This document shows, one piece after another, positions 14,223 to 22,891 of a stretch of DNA of 34,451 nucleotides. Source of the DNA: an archaeon (GTDB lineage Archaea > Nanobdellota > Nanobdellia > SCGC-AAA011-G17 > GW2011-AR17). Each line of letters opens with the position of its first letter. Position 1 is the stretch's first letter. The stretch is from contig JABHYY010000027.1 in NCBI GenBank assembly GCA_018653605.1, forward strand, positions 1 to 34,451, in the 5' to 3' direction. The position numbers and the translations under genes were made by a program. The notes beneath the pieces are model-generated. The model saw nothing but the letters and a program-made list of their open reading frames with translations. It did not search any database and was not told where the DNA came from.

Positions 14223-16216
14223 CTTAACTCAGGTTCCACCATTCCTAATGAAGCTTCATACAAAGCATAAGCCTCTTCAACATCTTCAGCACTATCAACT
14301 TCCATTGGCGCTGCAATGTAAAATGTAACATGCGTTGCATCATAAAGATCAGCCCTGTTAGGCTCCCACACCAACTCAACACTACCACTCAACACACTAT
14401 CAAGCTCATAGTCACTCATATCAACATCAACACAACTTTCACCCATCCCAAATATTCCAGTCAACCCAGACACAGGATTTGAAGTACAACTTTGCAAAGT
14501 TTGCGCAGGCACATTAATATCAAACCCACCCTCTTGCATCATTACACCTTGAACATCATAAGTTCCAGGAATAATCTCCAAAACACCAGTACCATCATCA
14601 GGATAAAACACACTAGTTGAATAACCAGTACTCTGTTCAGTCAATCCAATGTAAGCTGTTTCATCACTCTTCAAACTTCTAGTATTTCCATCACCATCCA
14701 CAACCTTAATATCATAACTCAAATTCACTTCCTGCTCTAAAATCACAGTAACAGTACTTTCTTCAAAAGTTGAAACCATCTCTCTACCTTCAACATACCC
14801 TTCTTTGTTCACAACAACAAAACCATTAGAACAAACAGGGAACATTGCATAAAGAGAAGCATCACCAATTCTACCTGAAGTAATACCCATATCACAAACA
14901 TAGTTTATACACTCAAAACTAACATCAGCATCAACTAAATCAATAAGCCCACCATCACTCTCAACACCAGAAGCATAAACAGTCATTAGAGTAACAGCTT
15001 CATCACAAATAGCATCACTCTCAACCTCACCAAAATCTTCATACACAATTTCATTAGTTCTAGCTTGATTATTATTAATTATAACCATTGTAGCAAACTG
15101 AAAAACATACCCTGTATCATCATCACTTAAAGTAATCAAAACAGGAAACTTAACATCATAAATAAATTTGTAATCCTTCAAACAAAACAAACTTCTTAAC
15201 ACAGCACCAATCATACCAGAGTCACCACCAGAGTTAGAAGTCATAACACCATCTTCATTTGGATAAACACCCATCTCAAAAGGCCAAGAAGTAAAATACA
15301 ACAAATTTGCACTATACTCTTTAAACCCAGAACCTAACACATCCCACTCATAATAATTCTGCATAACTTCATCACTTATACTATAATCTAAACCACCAAT
15401 TTTAATGTAAGGAATATTATTTGCCAAACCTTGCTTCAACTCTTCCTGCACTTCTTCAACATCCCACTCTTCTTTATCACAATCAAAATTAGTTTCAGAC
15501 ATTGGAACACCCTCTTGAAGGAACATCACATCATAAGCCATATCTTCCAAATAAAAATCTTCATTCTCTTTCATTTGAATTGTAACTGCAGCTTCATACA
15601 TTTCACCCAAAGGCACATCAACACTTTCATAAAAATAAGGAAACTCAAAAACAAACTCATCCACTGCAACCTTAACAGGATAATCAACAGTAAACAAAAC
15701 TTCATCATTTAAAATTTCAACTTCAGTATAAACATCACCAGCAGAAATGTTATACTCTTCATACAAAGAAAAGTTTGAAGCACACCTAGCTAAGTTTTCA
15801 TCAACATAAACACCAAGCTCAACTTCCATCTCTTCTTTCAAAGGAATCTGTGAATATTGCACAGCATTAGAAGCTTCATAAAACCAATAAGTTGTTTTCA
15901 TACCAGAACCTTCAAAGATTTCTAAAGAATTTGAAAAAGGATTGTAAACAGTAGAGGGTATTGGATCATCAGGAAGATCAATATAACCACCCTGCATACC
16001 TAAAATATCAACAGCTTCAATAGTTAATTCTTCAACACAAGCACTAATAGACTCATGCACTTCTTCAGCTTGACTTGGAATTGCTAAACTATCAGCAAAC
16101 CCTTGTTCCCATTCAGATTGAAACAATTCAGCCCGAAAATAATAACCTAAAACAACTAGTGAAACTACAAGAATACCAATTATAATAAACAAAGTAACCT
16201 GCCCTCTTTTTTGCAT
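14219..16216 (-). CDS. Large exported protein with class III (type IV pilin-like) signal
   Basis: 665 residues from ATG 16216. The N-terminus MQKRGQVTLFIIIGILVVSL has the class III signal of archaeal pilins and archaellins: basic residues and Gly before a hydrophobic helix, with prepilin-peptidase processing expected after KRG. The rest is a long, acidic, Cys-containing ectodomain (for example CVEEL, ARCASN, CDKEEW, FPVCSNG) rather than a short pilin, ending in beta-rich segments with carboxypeptidase-regulatory-like pattern (GTYDVQGVMM). A TTG four codons upstream (16228) is in frame, but a TATA box 26 nt before ATG 16216 favours the leaderless ATG. The stop overlaps the start of the 2312-residue protein (ATGA), so they are made together and possibly act together. 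Confidence 0.8.
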   Translation of the reverse strand: MQKRGQVTLFIIIGILVVSLVVLGYYFRAELFQSEWEQGFADSLAIPSQAEEVHESISACVEELTIEAVDILGMQGGYIDLPDDPIPSTVYNPFSNSLEIFEGSGMKTTYWFYEASNAVQYSQIPLKEEMEVELGVYVDENLARCASNFSLYEEYNISAGDVYTEVEILNDEVLFTVDYPVKVAVDEFVFEFPYFYESVDVPLGEMYEAAVTIQMKENEDFYLEDMAYDVMFLQEGVPMSETNFDCDKEEWDVEEVQEELKQGLANNIPYIKIGGLDYSISDEVMQNYYEWDVLGSGFKEYSANLLYFTSWPFEMGVYPNEDGVMTSNSGGDSGMIGAVLRSLFCLKDYKFIYDVKFPVLITLSDDDTGYVFQFATMVIINNNQARTNEIVYEDFGEVESDAICDEAVTLMTVYASGVESDGGLIDLVDADVSFECINYVCDMGITSGRIGDASLYAMFPVCSNGFVVVNKEGYVEGREMVSTFEESTVTVILEQEVNLSYDIKVVDGDGNTRSLKSDETAYIGLTEQSTGYSTSVFYPDDGTGVLEIIPGTYDVQGVMMQEGGFDINVPAQTLQSCTSNPVSGLTGIFGMGESCVDVDMSDYELDSVLSGSVELVWEPNRADLYDATHVTFYIAAPMEVDSAEDVEEAYALYEASLGMVEPELR

Positions 16217-16236
16217 ATAAAAATTCAAGGTTTTTT

Positions 16237-16248
16237 ACTTTAAATAGC
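16237..16248 (-). promoter_or_regulatory. TATA box of the pilin-like/giant-protein operon
   Basis: Minus-strand GCTATTTAAAGT centred about 26 nt upstream of ATG 16216. It chooses the ATG over the TTG at 16228 and is the only promoter I see for the 9 kb three-gene operon. Confidence 0.6.
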
Positions 16249-16277
16249 TTTTGTTATTAAATAATTAAAATATATAA

Positions 16278-16907
16278 TTATAAGAGATATTTATGAACAA
16301 GGTCATCTAAATCACCTTTTTCCCAAGCTTTAACTCCATCTTCTCCAGCATCAACAATTCTAGTGTAAAAATCCTCACCAAGATGCCCATCAGCAAAAGC
16401 ATCTCGTACAGGACCTGAAAAAAATCTCTTCCTAATGTCATGCCAAACATTTCTTTCAATCCCATGCTTTCTTCCCACCCCTTTTACATAAAATGGTAAA
16501 CCAACTGAATAAGCACTTGATTGTGCAGCTTGTGCAACAGAACAAACAACAACTTTTGCACCTTCAGGAATTTTACCCTTAAGATGATCAAAATAAAAAG
16601 CAACAAAATCATCACATCCACTCCCAGGATGTCCAACATAATCCCTTATTTCAACTCTTTGACCTTCAACTAAATCTGCAACAAATCTCCCCAACCAATT
16701 TTTATCAGGACCACTCACATCTGGAACATCAGCATCCAAAACATATAAATCAAATTCCTGATCAGCAACAATTTCAGCACCTTCATTAGTATCAAAAGCA
16801 AGAGTTGTTCTTTGCATTAATTCAGAAAAACCAGGATGCAACCCTCTCTGCAACCAAGGCAAAAATATTGGATAATCATCCAACCAAAAAATTCTTTCAA
16901 AATCCAT
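16278..16907 (-). CDS. Receiver-domain-like protein
   Basis: 209 residues. The layout of acidic and conserved residues recalls a response-regulator receiver: IFWLDDYP with D10-D11 ending strand 1, FDLYVLDADVPD with D58/D60 at the phospho-acceptor position, KVVVCSVA with S123 at the Thr/Ser switch, and YVKG with K142. Spacing between strand 3 and strand 4 is longer than usual (about 60 residues). No DNA-binding domain follows; the tail ends in an acidic helix. No histidine kinase is visible nearby. It may be a stand-alone signalling or pseudo-receiver protein; the match is by pattern only. A TATA box sits 26 nt before the ATG, so it is probably leaderless and independent of tRNA-Val. Confidence 0.5.
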   Translation of the reverse strand: MDFERIFWLDDYPIFLPWLQRGLHPGFSELMQRTTLAFDTNEGAEIVADQEFDLYVLDADVPDVSGPDKNWLGRFVADLVEGQRVEIRDYVGHPGSGCDDFVAFYFDHLKGKIPEGAKVVVCSVAQAAQSSAYSVGLPFYVKGVGRKHGIERNVWHDIRKRFFSGPVRDAFADGHLGEDFYTRIVDAGEDGVKAWEKGDLDDLVHKYLL

Positions 16908-16927
16908 AATTAAAAAATAGAATAAAA

Positions 16928-16938
16928 CTATAAAAAGA
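16928..16938 (-). promoter_or_regulatory. TATA box of the receiver-like gene
   Basis: Minus-strand CTTTTTATAGT centred 26 nt before ATG 16907, placing the transcription start on the start codon. Confidence 0.55.
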
Positions 16939-16947
16939 TTATTGTGA

Positions 16948-17019
16948 TGGGCCTGCCAAGAATCGAACTTGGTACCTCTTCCACGTCAAGGAAACGTCAT
17001 ACCACTAGACCACAGGCCC
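16948..17019 (-). tRNA. tRNA-Val (anticodon GAC)
   Basis: 72 nt on the minus strand. Acceptor GGGCCTG/CAGGCCC with A73, D arm around GTCTAGTGGTATGAC, anticodon arm TTTCC-TTGACGT-GGAAG showing GAC, T arm CCAAG-TTCGATT-CTTGG. No intron; CCA not encoded. Confidence 0.95.
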
Positions 17020-17056
17020 TTATAAAAATTAATTTTTTTAACAATTAAAAACATTT

Positions 17057-18982
17057 CTATTCAGCAAAAAATAAGAAACTAAATAATCCAGTTATTGCAC
17101 CAGTTGCTCTTGGCCTTCTTTGTTGTTGAGTTCTTGAATCTGCAGTTGTAGAAGTTCTAGTTGGTCGTTCAGTAGTAGCTGTTCTTGTTGGAGCAGTTCG
17201 AGTAGGTCGATCTGCAGTAGCAGTAGCAGTTCGAACAGGTCGATCACTATCAGCAGTAGTCCTTGTAGGCCTTGTTGAAGTTGTACCATCAGCAACAGTT
17301 CGAGTTGGTCGATCAGTAGTAGATTCTACAGCTGGTCTTGTTCGAGTTGGTCTGTCAGTATCAACAACAGCAGTTCGAACAGGTCTATCACCAGCAACTT
17401 CAGGTCTTGCTTTCAAAGGAGTAGTACCAACACCTCTCTCTGCAAACTTAGCTTCTAAACCTATTTTCTCGCCCTCAAAACTTTCAACTTTTCTATCTTT
17501 AAACTGCATTTTACTTGTATCTCTGCCAGCCATTTCCATCTTTTCAAAAACAACATCAACATCACTTTCCAACCTTTCCTTAAACCTTGTATCACCCTCA
17601 CCAACCTCTTCAATCATTTTAGCTTTCATAGCCATTTCCCTACCACCACCAACCATTCCACCCACTTTTTTTTCTAATTTTTCAAACTGAACACTATCCA
17701 TTTTATCTTTATTTTTTTCAACAAACTTTTCACTTTTAGTAGCAGTCTTTGTCATCTTTCTATCAACTCTTTTCATATAATTAGAACACTGTTCATCTTC
17801 AGTTTCAACACACAATTGTTGAGCTTGTTTATACTCTCTTTCCCTCTCTTTCATCTGCTTTTCTAAAACTTTAGCATTACCTTCTTTAGTAACAGCAAAA
17901 GCTCTTTCAAAACCTTCATTCCAACTTTTCAAAAAACCAAAACTACTATCAGCACCAAAATTAACATCAGTATCTATATATTCAATACAATAACCTTCAT
18001 CACAATAAAATCCTTCAGAACAAGGATAAGCAGAATCACAATATTCCAAACCCTCGTCAGCCGCAACCTCTGAAGCCAAATCACAATACCCTTCTAAACT
18101 ACAAAAATAACCTTCATCACATTCAATATCATCAAAACAAACTTTTAATTCTTCTAACTCACAATAACCATCAACACAAAATTCTCCTTCATAACAATCA
18201 TACTCATCAACACAAGATAAATAAGAAGATTCATAATCAGTACTTGCAGAAGAAGAAGAAGAACTAGAAGTAACACTCTCTTGAACACAAACACCACTCA
18301 CACAATCTAAATCCTGATCACAATCTAATCTAGTCACACAAACAGCACCTTCCTCACCAGTTTCACAATCATCAGAACAATAATAGGGTGAGTTCACATT
18401 TTTTTCAGCACCTTTACAAAATCCATCACCACAAACAAACCCAGCACTTGTTCCAGAAGTAGCACAGTAACTTCCTTCACATTCATAATCATCACCATAT
18501 AAGGAAACACATTCAAAATCAGCTAAACACTCAGAAGGTTCAGTATCAAAAACAGCATCACTATATACACAAGCTCCAGCAGAACTGCAACTTGCACCAT
18601 AAATCCCATAGTATTCATAATAATAAGGACAATCATCATCAACAATACAACCTTTTGCATCAGCAATACAAGCACCAGCAGGAGAACACAAACCAGAACC
18701 TGAAGCAGTACAATCAGAATCAGAACTACACGCACTTGCAGAAATTTTTTCTTTTACAATACAATAATTATCACTGTCACAAATAGTTCCATAAATTTCA
18801 TAATAATCATAATAGTCATTACAATGAGAATCTTCATAACAAGTATACTCATCATTAATACATGCACCAGTTGGAGAACATAAAGGTGCACTTGGAGAAG
18901 TACATTCACTATCTTCAACACAAGCTAAAACTAAATTTAAACTTAAAACTAATACAAACAAAACTAATAACCCTCTTTTCAT
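17057..18982 (-). CDS. Cys-rich secreted protein with Arg/Thr/Pro repeat tail
   Basis: 641 residues. Signal peptide 1-20 (KRGLLVLFVLVLSLNLVLAC). Residues 20-330 hold many short disulfide-type modules of the form C-x4-5-D-C-x5-9-C-x5-C; one unit of about 58 residues is duplicated (CSPTGAC...CNDYYDYYEIYG and CSPAGAC...CPYYYEYYGIYG). A Ser-rich linker SSSSSSSAST follows CVQES. Residues 350-530 are a charged helical stalk. From about 535 to 625 come seven or so [DE]-R-P-[TV]-R-T repeats rich in Thr and Ala, possibly O-glycosylated. The protein ends TGAITGLFSFLFFAE, a short hydrophobic tail that might anchor or sort it. TATA 26 nt before ATG. Function unknown; adhesion is inference. Confidence 0.75.
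   Translation of the reverse strand: MKRGLLVLFVLVLSLNLVLACVEDSECTSPSAPLCSPTGACINDEYTCYEDSHCNDYYDYYEIYGTICDSDNYCIVKEKISASACSSDSDCTASGSGLCSPAGACIADAKGCIVDDDCPYYYEYYGIYGASCSSAGACVYSDAVFDTEPSECLADFECVSLYGDDYECEGSYCATSGTSAGFVCGDGFCKGAEKNVNSPYYCSDDCETGEEGAVCVTRLDCDQDLDCVSGVCVQESVTSSSSSSSASTDYESSYLSCVDEYDCYEGEFCVDGYCELEELKVCFDDIECDEGYFCSLEGYCDLASEVAADEGLEYCDSAYPCSEGFYCDEGYCIEYIDTDVNFGADSSFGFLKSWNEGFERAFAVTKEGNAKVLEKQMKEREREYKQAQQLCVETEDEQCSNYMKRVDRKMTKTATKSEKFVEKNKDKMDSVQFEKLEKKVGGMVGGGREMAMKAKMIEEVGEGDTRFKERLESDVDVVFEKMEMAGRDTSKMQFKDRKVESFEGEKIGLEAKFAERGVGTTPLKARPEVAGDRPVRTAVVDTDRPTRTRPAVESTTDRPTRTVADGTTSTRPTRTTADSDRPVRTATATADRPTRTAPTRTATTERPTRTSTTADSRTQQQRRPRATGAITGLFSFLFFAE
17140..17385 (-). repeat. 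Imperfect tandem repeats encoding (D/E)RP(T/V)RT
   Basis: Variants of GTTCGAGTTGGTCGATC recur on the plus strand at irregular 20-60 nt intervals. They encode the Arg/Thr/Pro tail of the Cys-rich secreted protein and are coding, not intergenic. Confidence 0.75.
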
Positions 18983-19002
18983 AAATAATTAATAGAATAA
19001 TA

Positions 19003-19013
19003 AGTATAAAAAC
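19003..19013 (-). promoter_or_regulatory. TATA box of the Cys-rich protein gene
   Basis: Minus-strand GTTTTTATACT centred 26 nt before ATG 18982 and directly after the stop of the FG-GAP gene, so the two surface-protein genes can be transcribed separately. Confidence 0.55.
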
Positions 19014-19014
19014 T

Positions 19015-21240
19015 TTACGCTATCAAACCAAACCATTTCAAAAACTTAATCCACATGGAATCATCAGGATTTTCAGCAGCAGCCATAGGAGGAGGAGTAT
19101 AATCACCACATGAGATTATAGTACACGATGCATCAGCTACAAGACCACTAGGAAGACAAGTGCAAGTATTACATCCATCACCTGCATCAAAAGTATCACC
19201 AGGAGTACAATAAACACTATCTGCTTCAGCTTGATTTTCCATCTCCTCTTCTATATTTCTATACTCTTGATAACCTTCATCCCTCTCAGAATCATCACTC
19301 GGATCAGAACAATCAGGATCAGGCAACAAATATCTTCCTTCTAAAATTTCACAATCTAAAGTGTAATTAACAACATAATGTGTTGTTATTGGAGGCAGTC
19401 CAGCACAACCATACTTCCCATTACACAATTCTTTTTGCATAGTTTCAGTTAATGGATCAATCCAACCATTTTGATCCAAATCACAACCACAAACATAATC
19501 AATTGCATAATCATGATCAACATCACAACCACCAGTAAAATCAGCAGTAAAATCCCAATCATTGTCTCTTCTATCACCACACCTATTCATTTCAGTTGTA
19601 TCATCATTACTTTCACAACCAGGATCACCATTAACATAATATGCATCATAATTTATTTTACAATATTCATTACATGAAAGCAAATCAACTTCACATTCTA
19701 AAGGTTCAACCATAATTTCACCATCAAAACAACCACCAGTAAAATCATAACCACCATCACCATCATTGTCAACACCATCACTACAAGCTGGAGTTTGTAA
19801 AGTTGGTTCTATCGTGAATATTGGTGCAAGATCAAGACTTTCAATTCCTTTATCTTCAATTATTGAAGCATCAGGATCATAAGAATAAACAAACCATCTA
19901 TCTCCCATCTCTGCCCTAGTACCAATAGCAAATTCATCCTTTCCATCGCCATCAACATCTCCAGTTGCAACAGCTGAAGGATAAGAAGGAATTTCATCAT
20001 CAGTAATCATGCAATCATAAGAAGAACTTCCTCCTCCACAAAACATTAGTTCTAAATTATTTTCAGAAAAATCATAAGCATACCATCTAGGATGACTTGA
20101 ACTCCAATCCAAATAATCAACAGTAACAATAAATTCATCAATATTATCTCCATCAATATCACCAAATTCAACACCATTTGCAAACCATCCTTCACCAAAA
20201 TCAAAAGTAAAGGCCCCACCATAGTATTCAAAACATTTTCCAGAAGCTTCATAATAAAAATTTAAGGAATCTGAAACATCACTTGTAACAACTCCTAAAA
20301 TAGGATTACTCCAACCCTCACCACCGAAAGCAATATCCAAAAAATCACCTTCAGAATTAATTTCACATATTTCGTCAATATCATCTTCAGTACTTCCTTG
20401 AAGAACAACTACTTTATTCCCCTCAGCACTAGTTTTTATTAAAGCAAACTCATCATTTCCAGTAGATCTACTAAAATCTCCTGTTGCAATTTTTGAAGTA
20501 TAATAATTTGAAAATTCAACACCAGTTGAAGTACATTCATTTGTTTTTGAAGTTGGAGCTCCACCACAAAAAAGCAAATCCTCCTCTGCACTCCCATAAT
20601 CATATACAAACCAATCTCCAACAGTATTTAAAGAAGTACTCATACCAACAATAATTTCTTCATCACCATCACCTTCTAAATCTCCAGAAGAAACACTTGT
20701 AGAATAACCATCATTCAAATCAACAATACTTCCCAGAAAACCTCCTTGGCCACCACTATAAACTCTAACTCTATCATTCTCATTAGTAAAAACAGTAATT
20801 AAAAGTTCTTCACCAGCTTGCCGATTATCAATTTCTCCAAAAACAATATCAACTGCATAAACCCCATCATCCCAACTACTACCAGTAGAAAGAATTTCTT
20901 CAAAATTCCTTTCTCCAGAACCAGATTTTATACCACTACCAAACATTTCAGAAGGAGAATAATCAACAACAAAAACACCTTTATCTAATTCGTCACTCTC
21001 AGAAATTGAAAAAGCTAATTCATCATCACTATCTCCATCAAAATCCCCAAATTCCATATCTTTTACATAATTATTATCCCAAGTTGAAGCATCATTATCA
21101 GTAGGACCTCCAGTCATAATTTTCTCAACTTTTAATTTCCCAATATAACTTCCACTTTTCCCTTCCTCAGCAGAAACCACCAAACTACAAAGAACCATAA
21201 AAGCTAAAATTAAAGCAACCTTTTTCATATTACACACCAT
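19015..21240 (-). CDS. Secreted FG-GAP/VCBS beta-propeller protein
   Basis: 741 residues with a signal peptide (MKKVALILAFMVLCSLVVSA, starting at codon 5). Six or more FG-GAP-like repeats each carry a calcium-type Asp loop: GDFDGDSDDE, GEIDNRQAGE, GDLEGDGDEE, GDFSRSTGNDE, GDIDGDNIDE and GDVDGDGKDE, spaced about 55-75 residues, as in integrin-alpha-type propellers that bind ligands outside the cell. After about residue 490 come Cys-rich segments with DNDGDGGYDF and DQNGWIDP calcium loops. It ends SMWIKFLKWFGLIA, an amphipathic or anchoring tail. The start may be ATG 21240 or ATG 21228; a TATA box lies 32 nt before the former. Neighbours are also surface proteins, so an adhesin role is plausible. 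Confidence 0.8.
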   Translation of the reverse strand: MVCNMKKVALILAFMVLCSLVVSAEEGKSGSYIGKLKVEKIMTGGPTDNDASTWDNNYVKDMEFGDFDGDSDDELAFSISESDELDKGVFVVDYSPSEMFGSGIKSGSGERNFEEILSTGSSWDDGVYAVDIVFGEIDNRQAGEELLITVFTNENDRVRVYSGGQGGFLGSIVDLNDGYSTSVSSGDLEGDGDEEIIVGMSTSLNTVGDWFVYDYGSAEEDLLFCGGAPTSKTNECTSTGVEFSNYYTSKIATGDFSRSTGNDEFALIKTSAEGNKVVVLQGSTEDDIDEICEINSEGDFLDIAFGGEGWSNPILGVVTSDVSDSLNFYYEASGKCFEYYGGAFTFDFGEGWFANGVEFGDIDGDNIDEFIVTVDYLDWSSSHPRWYAYDFSENNLELMFCGGGSSSYDCMITDDEIPSYPSAVATGDVDGDGKDEFAIGTRAEMGDRWFVYSYDPDASIIEDKGIESLDLAPIFTIEPTLQTPACSDGVDNDGDGGYDFTGGCFDGEIMVEPLECEVDLLSCNEYCKINYDAYYVNGDPGCESNDDTTEMNRCGDRRDNDWDFTADFTGGCDVDHDYAIDYVCGCDLDQNGWIDPLTETMQKELCNGKYGCAGLPPITTHYVVNYTLDCEILEGRYLLPDPDCSDPSDDSERDEGYQEYRNIEEEMENQAEADSVYCTPGDTFDAGDGCNTCTCLPSGLVADASCTIISCGDYTPPPMAAAENPDDSMWIKFLKWFGLIA

Positions 21241-21265
21241 CTTTTTATTAATTAATAGAAAAGAA

Positions 21266-21277
21266 CTATTTAAAGTT
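21266..21277 (-). promoter_or_regulatory. TATA box of the FG-GAP gene
   Basis: Minus-strand AACTTTAAATAG, centred about 32 nt before ATG 21240; gives a leader of roughly 5 nt to the first ATG or 17 nt to the second. Confidence 0.5.
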
Positions 21278-21296
21278 TATTGTTTAAAATAAAATA

Positions 21297-21368
21297 AGCC
21301 TCAGGAGAGAGTTGAACTCCCAACCTCTTGATTACAAGTCAAGTGCTCTACCATTAAGCTACTGAGGC
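21297..21368 (-). tRNA. tRNA-Thr (anticodon UGU)
   Basis: 72 nt on the minus strand. Acceptor GCCTCAG/CTGAGGC with U73, D arm GCTTAATGGTAGAGC, anticodon arm CTTGA-CTTGTAA-TCAAG showing UGU, T arm GGGAG-TTCAACT-CTCTC. U73 fits archaeal tRNA-Thr. No intron. Confidence 0.95.
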
Positions 21369-21460
21369 ATGTTCTAAAAAACAGATCAAATCCTTAAAAA
21401 GCTTTCTATGCCAAAAAATAGCAAGCCAACTACAACAAATTACTAATTTAAAAAAAACAA

Positions 21461-22039
21461 CTAAAGCTTTCTCAAAGCTCGAACATCCACATTTAACATA
21501 GGATGAATCTTCTTACATTCAGACCTAAGCTCTTTTTGCAAATTACCTTGCAAAATCATACCAACAATTTCAGAATATTCTTTTTCTTTACACAATTTAG
21601 CCATATGATCTCTTACTTTTTTACGCAAAGAAGTTTGAACAGAATGTTGAACAGTTGCTTTAATCAACAACATAGGTTTAAACCTAAATTTAACTTTATC
21701 TTTAGTCTCCAAAACAAAAGAATCATCAACTTTCCTTTTAGCTCTCTTAACTAACCTTTTAATAAAACCACCAGCCATCTCATAACCAACAAACTCAGTA
21801 ATACAATTATTACCTTTAACTTCAACAGTTTTGAAACTTACAGAAATATTATTCCCACGAACAGCCCGATTAACAACACTCAAAGCAATATTAAAAACTC
21901 TACCTTTCAACAAATCAGGATCACTTGCAGGGGTTTCACCAAAAATAATACTATTCAAAACTTTAGGAGCTTCAACACTATACCATCTCTTCTTCTTAAC
22001 TGAAATTCTAGATTTTTTAGTAATTTTTTTCTGTACCAT
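21461..22039 (-). CDS. rps3ae: 30S ribosomal protein S3Ae (eS1)
   Basis: 192 residues from ATG 22039. The sequence starts with a basic tail and KKRWYSVEAPKVLN, then FGETPASDPDLLKGRVFNIALS, both typical of eS1/S3Ae, a platform protein of the small subunit. The end KIHPMLNVDVRALRKL is also family-like. Another ATG three codons upstream (22048) overlaps the uS15 stop by 8 nt; ATG 22039 is one base past the uS15 stop codon and gives MVQKKITKKS. Either way the gene is coupled to uS15. Slightly short for the family but complete. Confidence 0.95.
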   Translation of the reverse strand: MVQKKITKKSRISVKKKRWYSVEAPKVLNSIIFGETPASDPDLLKGRVFNIALSVVNRAVRGNNISVSFKTVEVKGNNCITEFVGYEMAGGFIKRLVKRAKRKVDDSFVLETKDKVKFRFKPMLLIKATVQHSVQTSLRKKVRDHMAKLCKEKEYSEIVGMILQGNLQKELRSECKKIHPMLNVDVRALRKL

Positions 22040-22040
22040 T

Positions 22041-22496
22041 TTATGCAACTAATAATTTTGCCCTTGTCTTATCATACTTCCAATCTGCAGGCAAAACTCC
22101 TTTATTTTTATAATACTTAGCTAACCTTCTAACTTTAGCTTCAGTCAAACCCAATCCTCTCTTTGCAACCATATCATGCTTATTCTCTTCAAAATGCTTC
22201 ATCTCTCTGATATGTTTATGAATTAAAAATGTGATATCTTCAGGCAATTTCCTAGCAAGATCCTTCTCCTTCAAAACTTGAACAATCTTCTTACCAGTAA
22301 CAAGCTTAACATCAGGAATACCATAACTATCTCTAAGAACCAAACCGATCTTACTAGAAGTCATATCCTGCTTAGCCAACTTTACAATCAAAGCTTCAAT
22401 CTCTGCAGGCTTGTAACTAACCCAAGTAGGTTTATCCTTATTTACAGGCTTAGTACTACCAGCCTTTCCTCTCTTCCTTGAATACATTCTTGCCAT
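22041..22496 (-). CDS. rps15: 30S ribosomal protein S15 (uS15), archaeal form
   Basis: 151 residues, the archaeal/eukaryotic form with an N-terminal extension (MARMYSRKRGKAGSTKP). The core includes IGLVLRDSYGIPDVKLVTGKK and the helix-loop-helix LIHKHIREMKHFEENKHD, followed by RGLGLTEAKVRRLAKYYK, which binds the 16S rRNA three-way junction. It is followed directly by eS1, a sensible ribosomal operon. Its 96-nt upstream gap contains a TATA box and a possibly folded leader. Confidence 0.96.
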   Translation of the reverse strand: MARMYSRKRGKAGSTKPVNKDKPTWVSYKPAEIEALIVKLAKQDMTSSKIGLVLRDSYGIPDVKLVTGKKIVQVLKEKDLARKLPEDITFLIHKHIREMKHFEENKHDMVAKRGLGLTEAKVRRLAKYYKNKGVLPADWKYDKTRAKLLVA

Positions 22497-22592
22497 TTTA
22501 TATTTTTAAGATGTTAAACCAGAAACTTATCCCCGGCATGAGTCTGCTTCCACATTCTCATCCATCCTTTACTTCTAGGAAAAATCTGAGGT
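22497..22592 (-). promoter_or_regulatory. uS15 upstream region: TATA box and about 75-nt leader
   Basis: GGTTTATAAACC on the minus strand (about 22601-22590) overlaps the stop of the upstream gene and fits a TATA box; a start near 22572 would give a leader of about 75 nt, long for this window. The leader contains ATGAG...CTCAT (5 bp, 14-nt loop) next to GCCGGGG. A second AT-rich TAAAAATATAAA abuts the ATG. A regulatory leader is possible, not shown. Confidence 0.3.
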
Positions 22593-22820
22593 TTATAAAC
22601 CTTCCTCTTCTTTAGGACCATACCTTTCACCAGCTCTTTGAACAATCCCCAGTAAAAAAGGATACCCTAAAGTTGCCCCAACAGAATTAGGATCTAAATC
22701 TTCAACAGCCTTATCAAAATAAGCCTCACCTTCTCTCTCAATATCTACTGCAATTTGTGCAAATGCTTTACCAAAAGCGTTCTGAACCACTTCACCCAAG
22801 TCAAAATCAATATCAGACAT
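22593..22820 (-). CDS. Small acidic hypothetical protein
   Basis: 75 residues, unknown family. It reads as two or three amphipathic helices (GEVVQNAFGKAFAQIAVDIE, AYFDKAVEDL, LLGIVQRAGERYG) with an acidic KEEEGL tail; no signal, metal site or membrane span. GAGGTGAT lies 7 nt before the ATG, a good ribosome binding site, so the start is well supported. It is followed at 96 nt by the uS15-eS1 genes on the same strand and could be read with them, though a TATA box over its stop codon suggests a separate ribosomal promoter. Confidence 0.6.
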   Translation of the reverse strand: MSDIDFDLGEVVQNAFGKAFAQIAVDIEREGEAYFDKAVEDLDPNSVGATLGYPFLLGIVQRAGERYGPKEEEGL

Positions 22821-22891
22821 TTAATATCACCTCAAGAAAATCATAAACTAAATCACTTAAATATTTTGTGTAGGAAAATTATAAGCAATGA

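Noticed and set aside
17140-17385. Tandem repeats as a CRISPR array
   Set aside because: The repeats are imperfect, irregularly spaced and in frame within a secreted protein; no cas genes are near.
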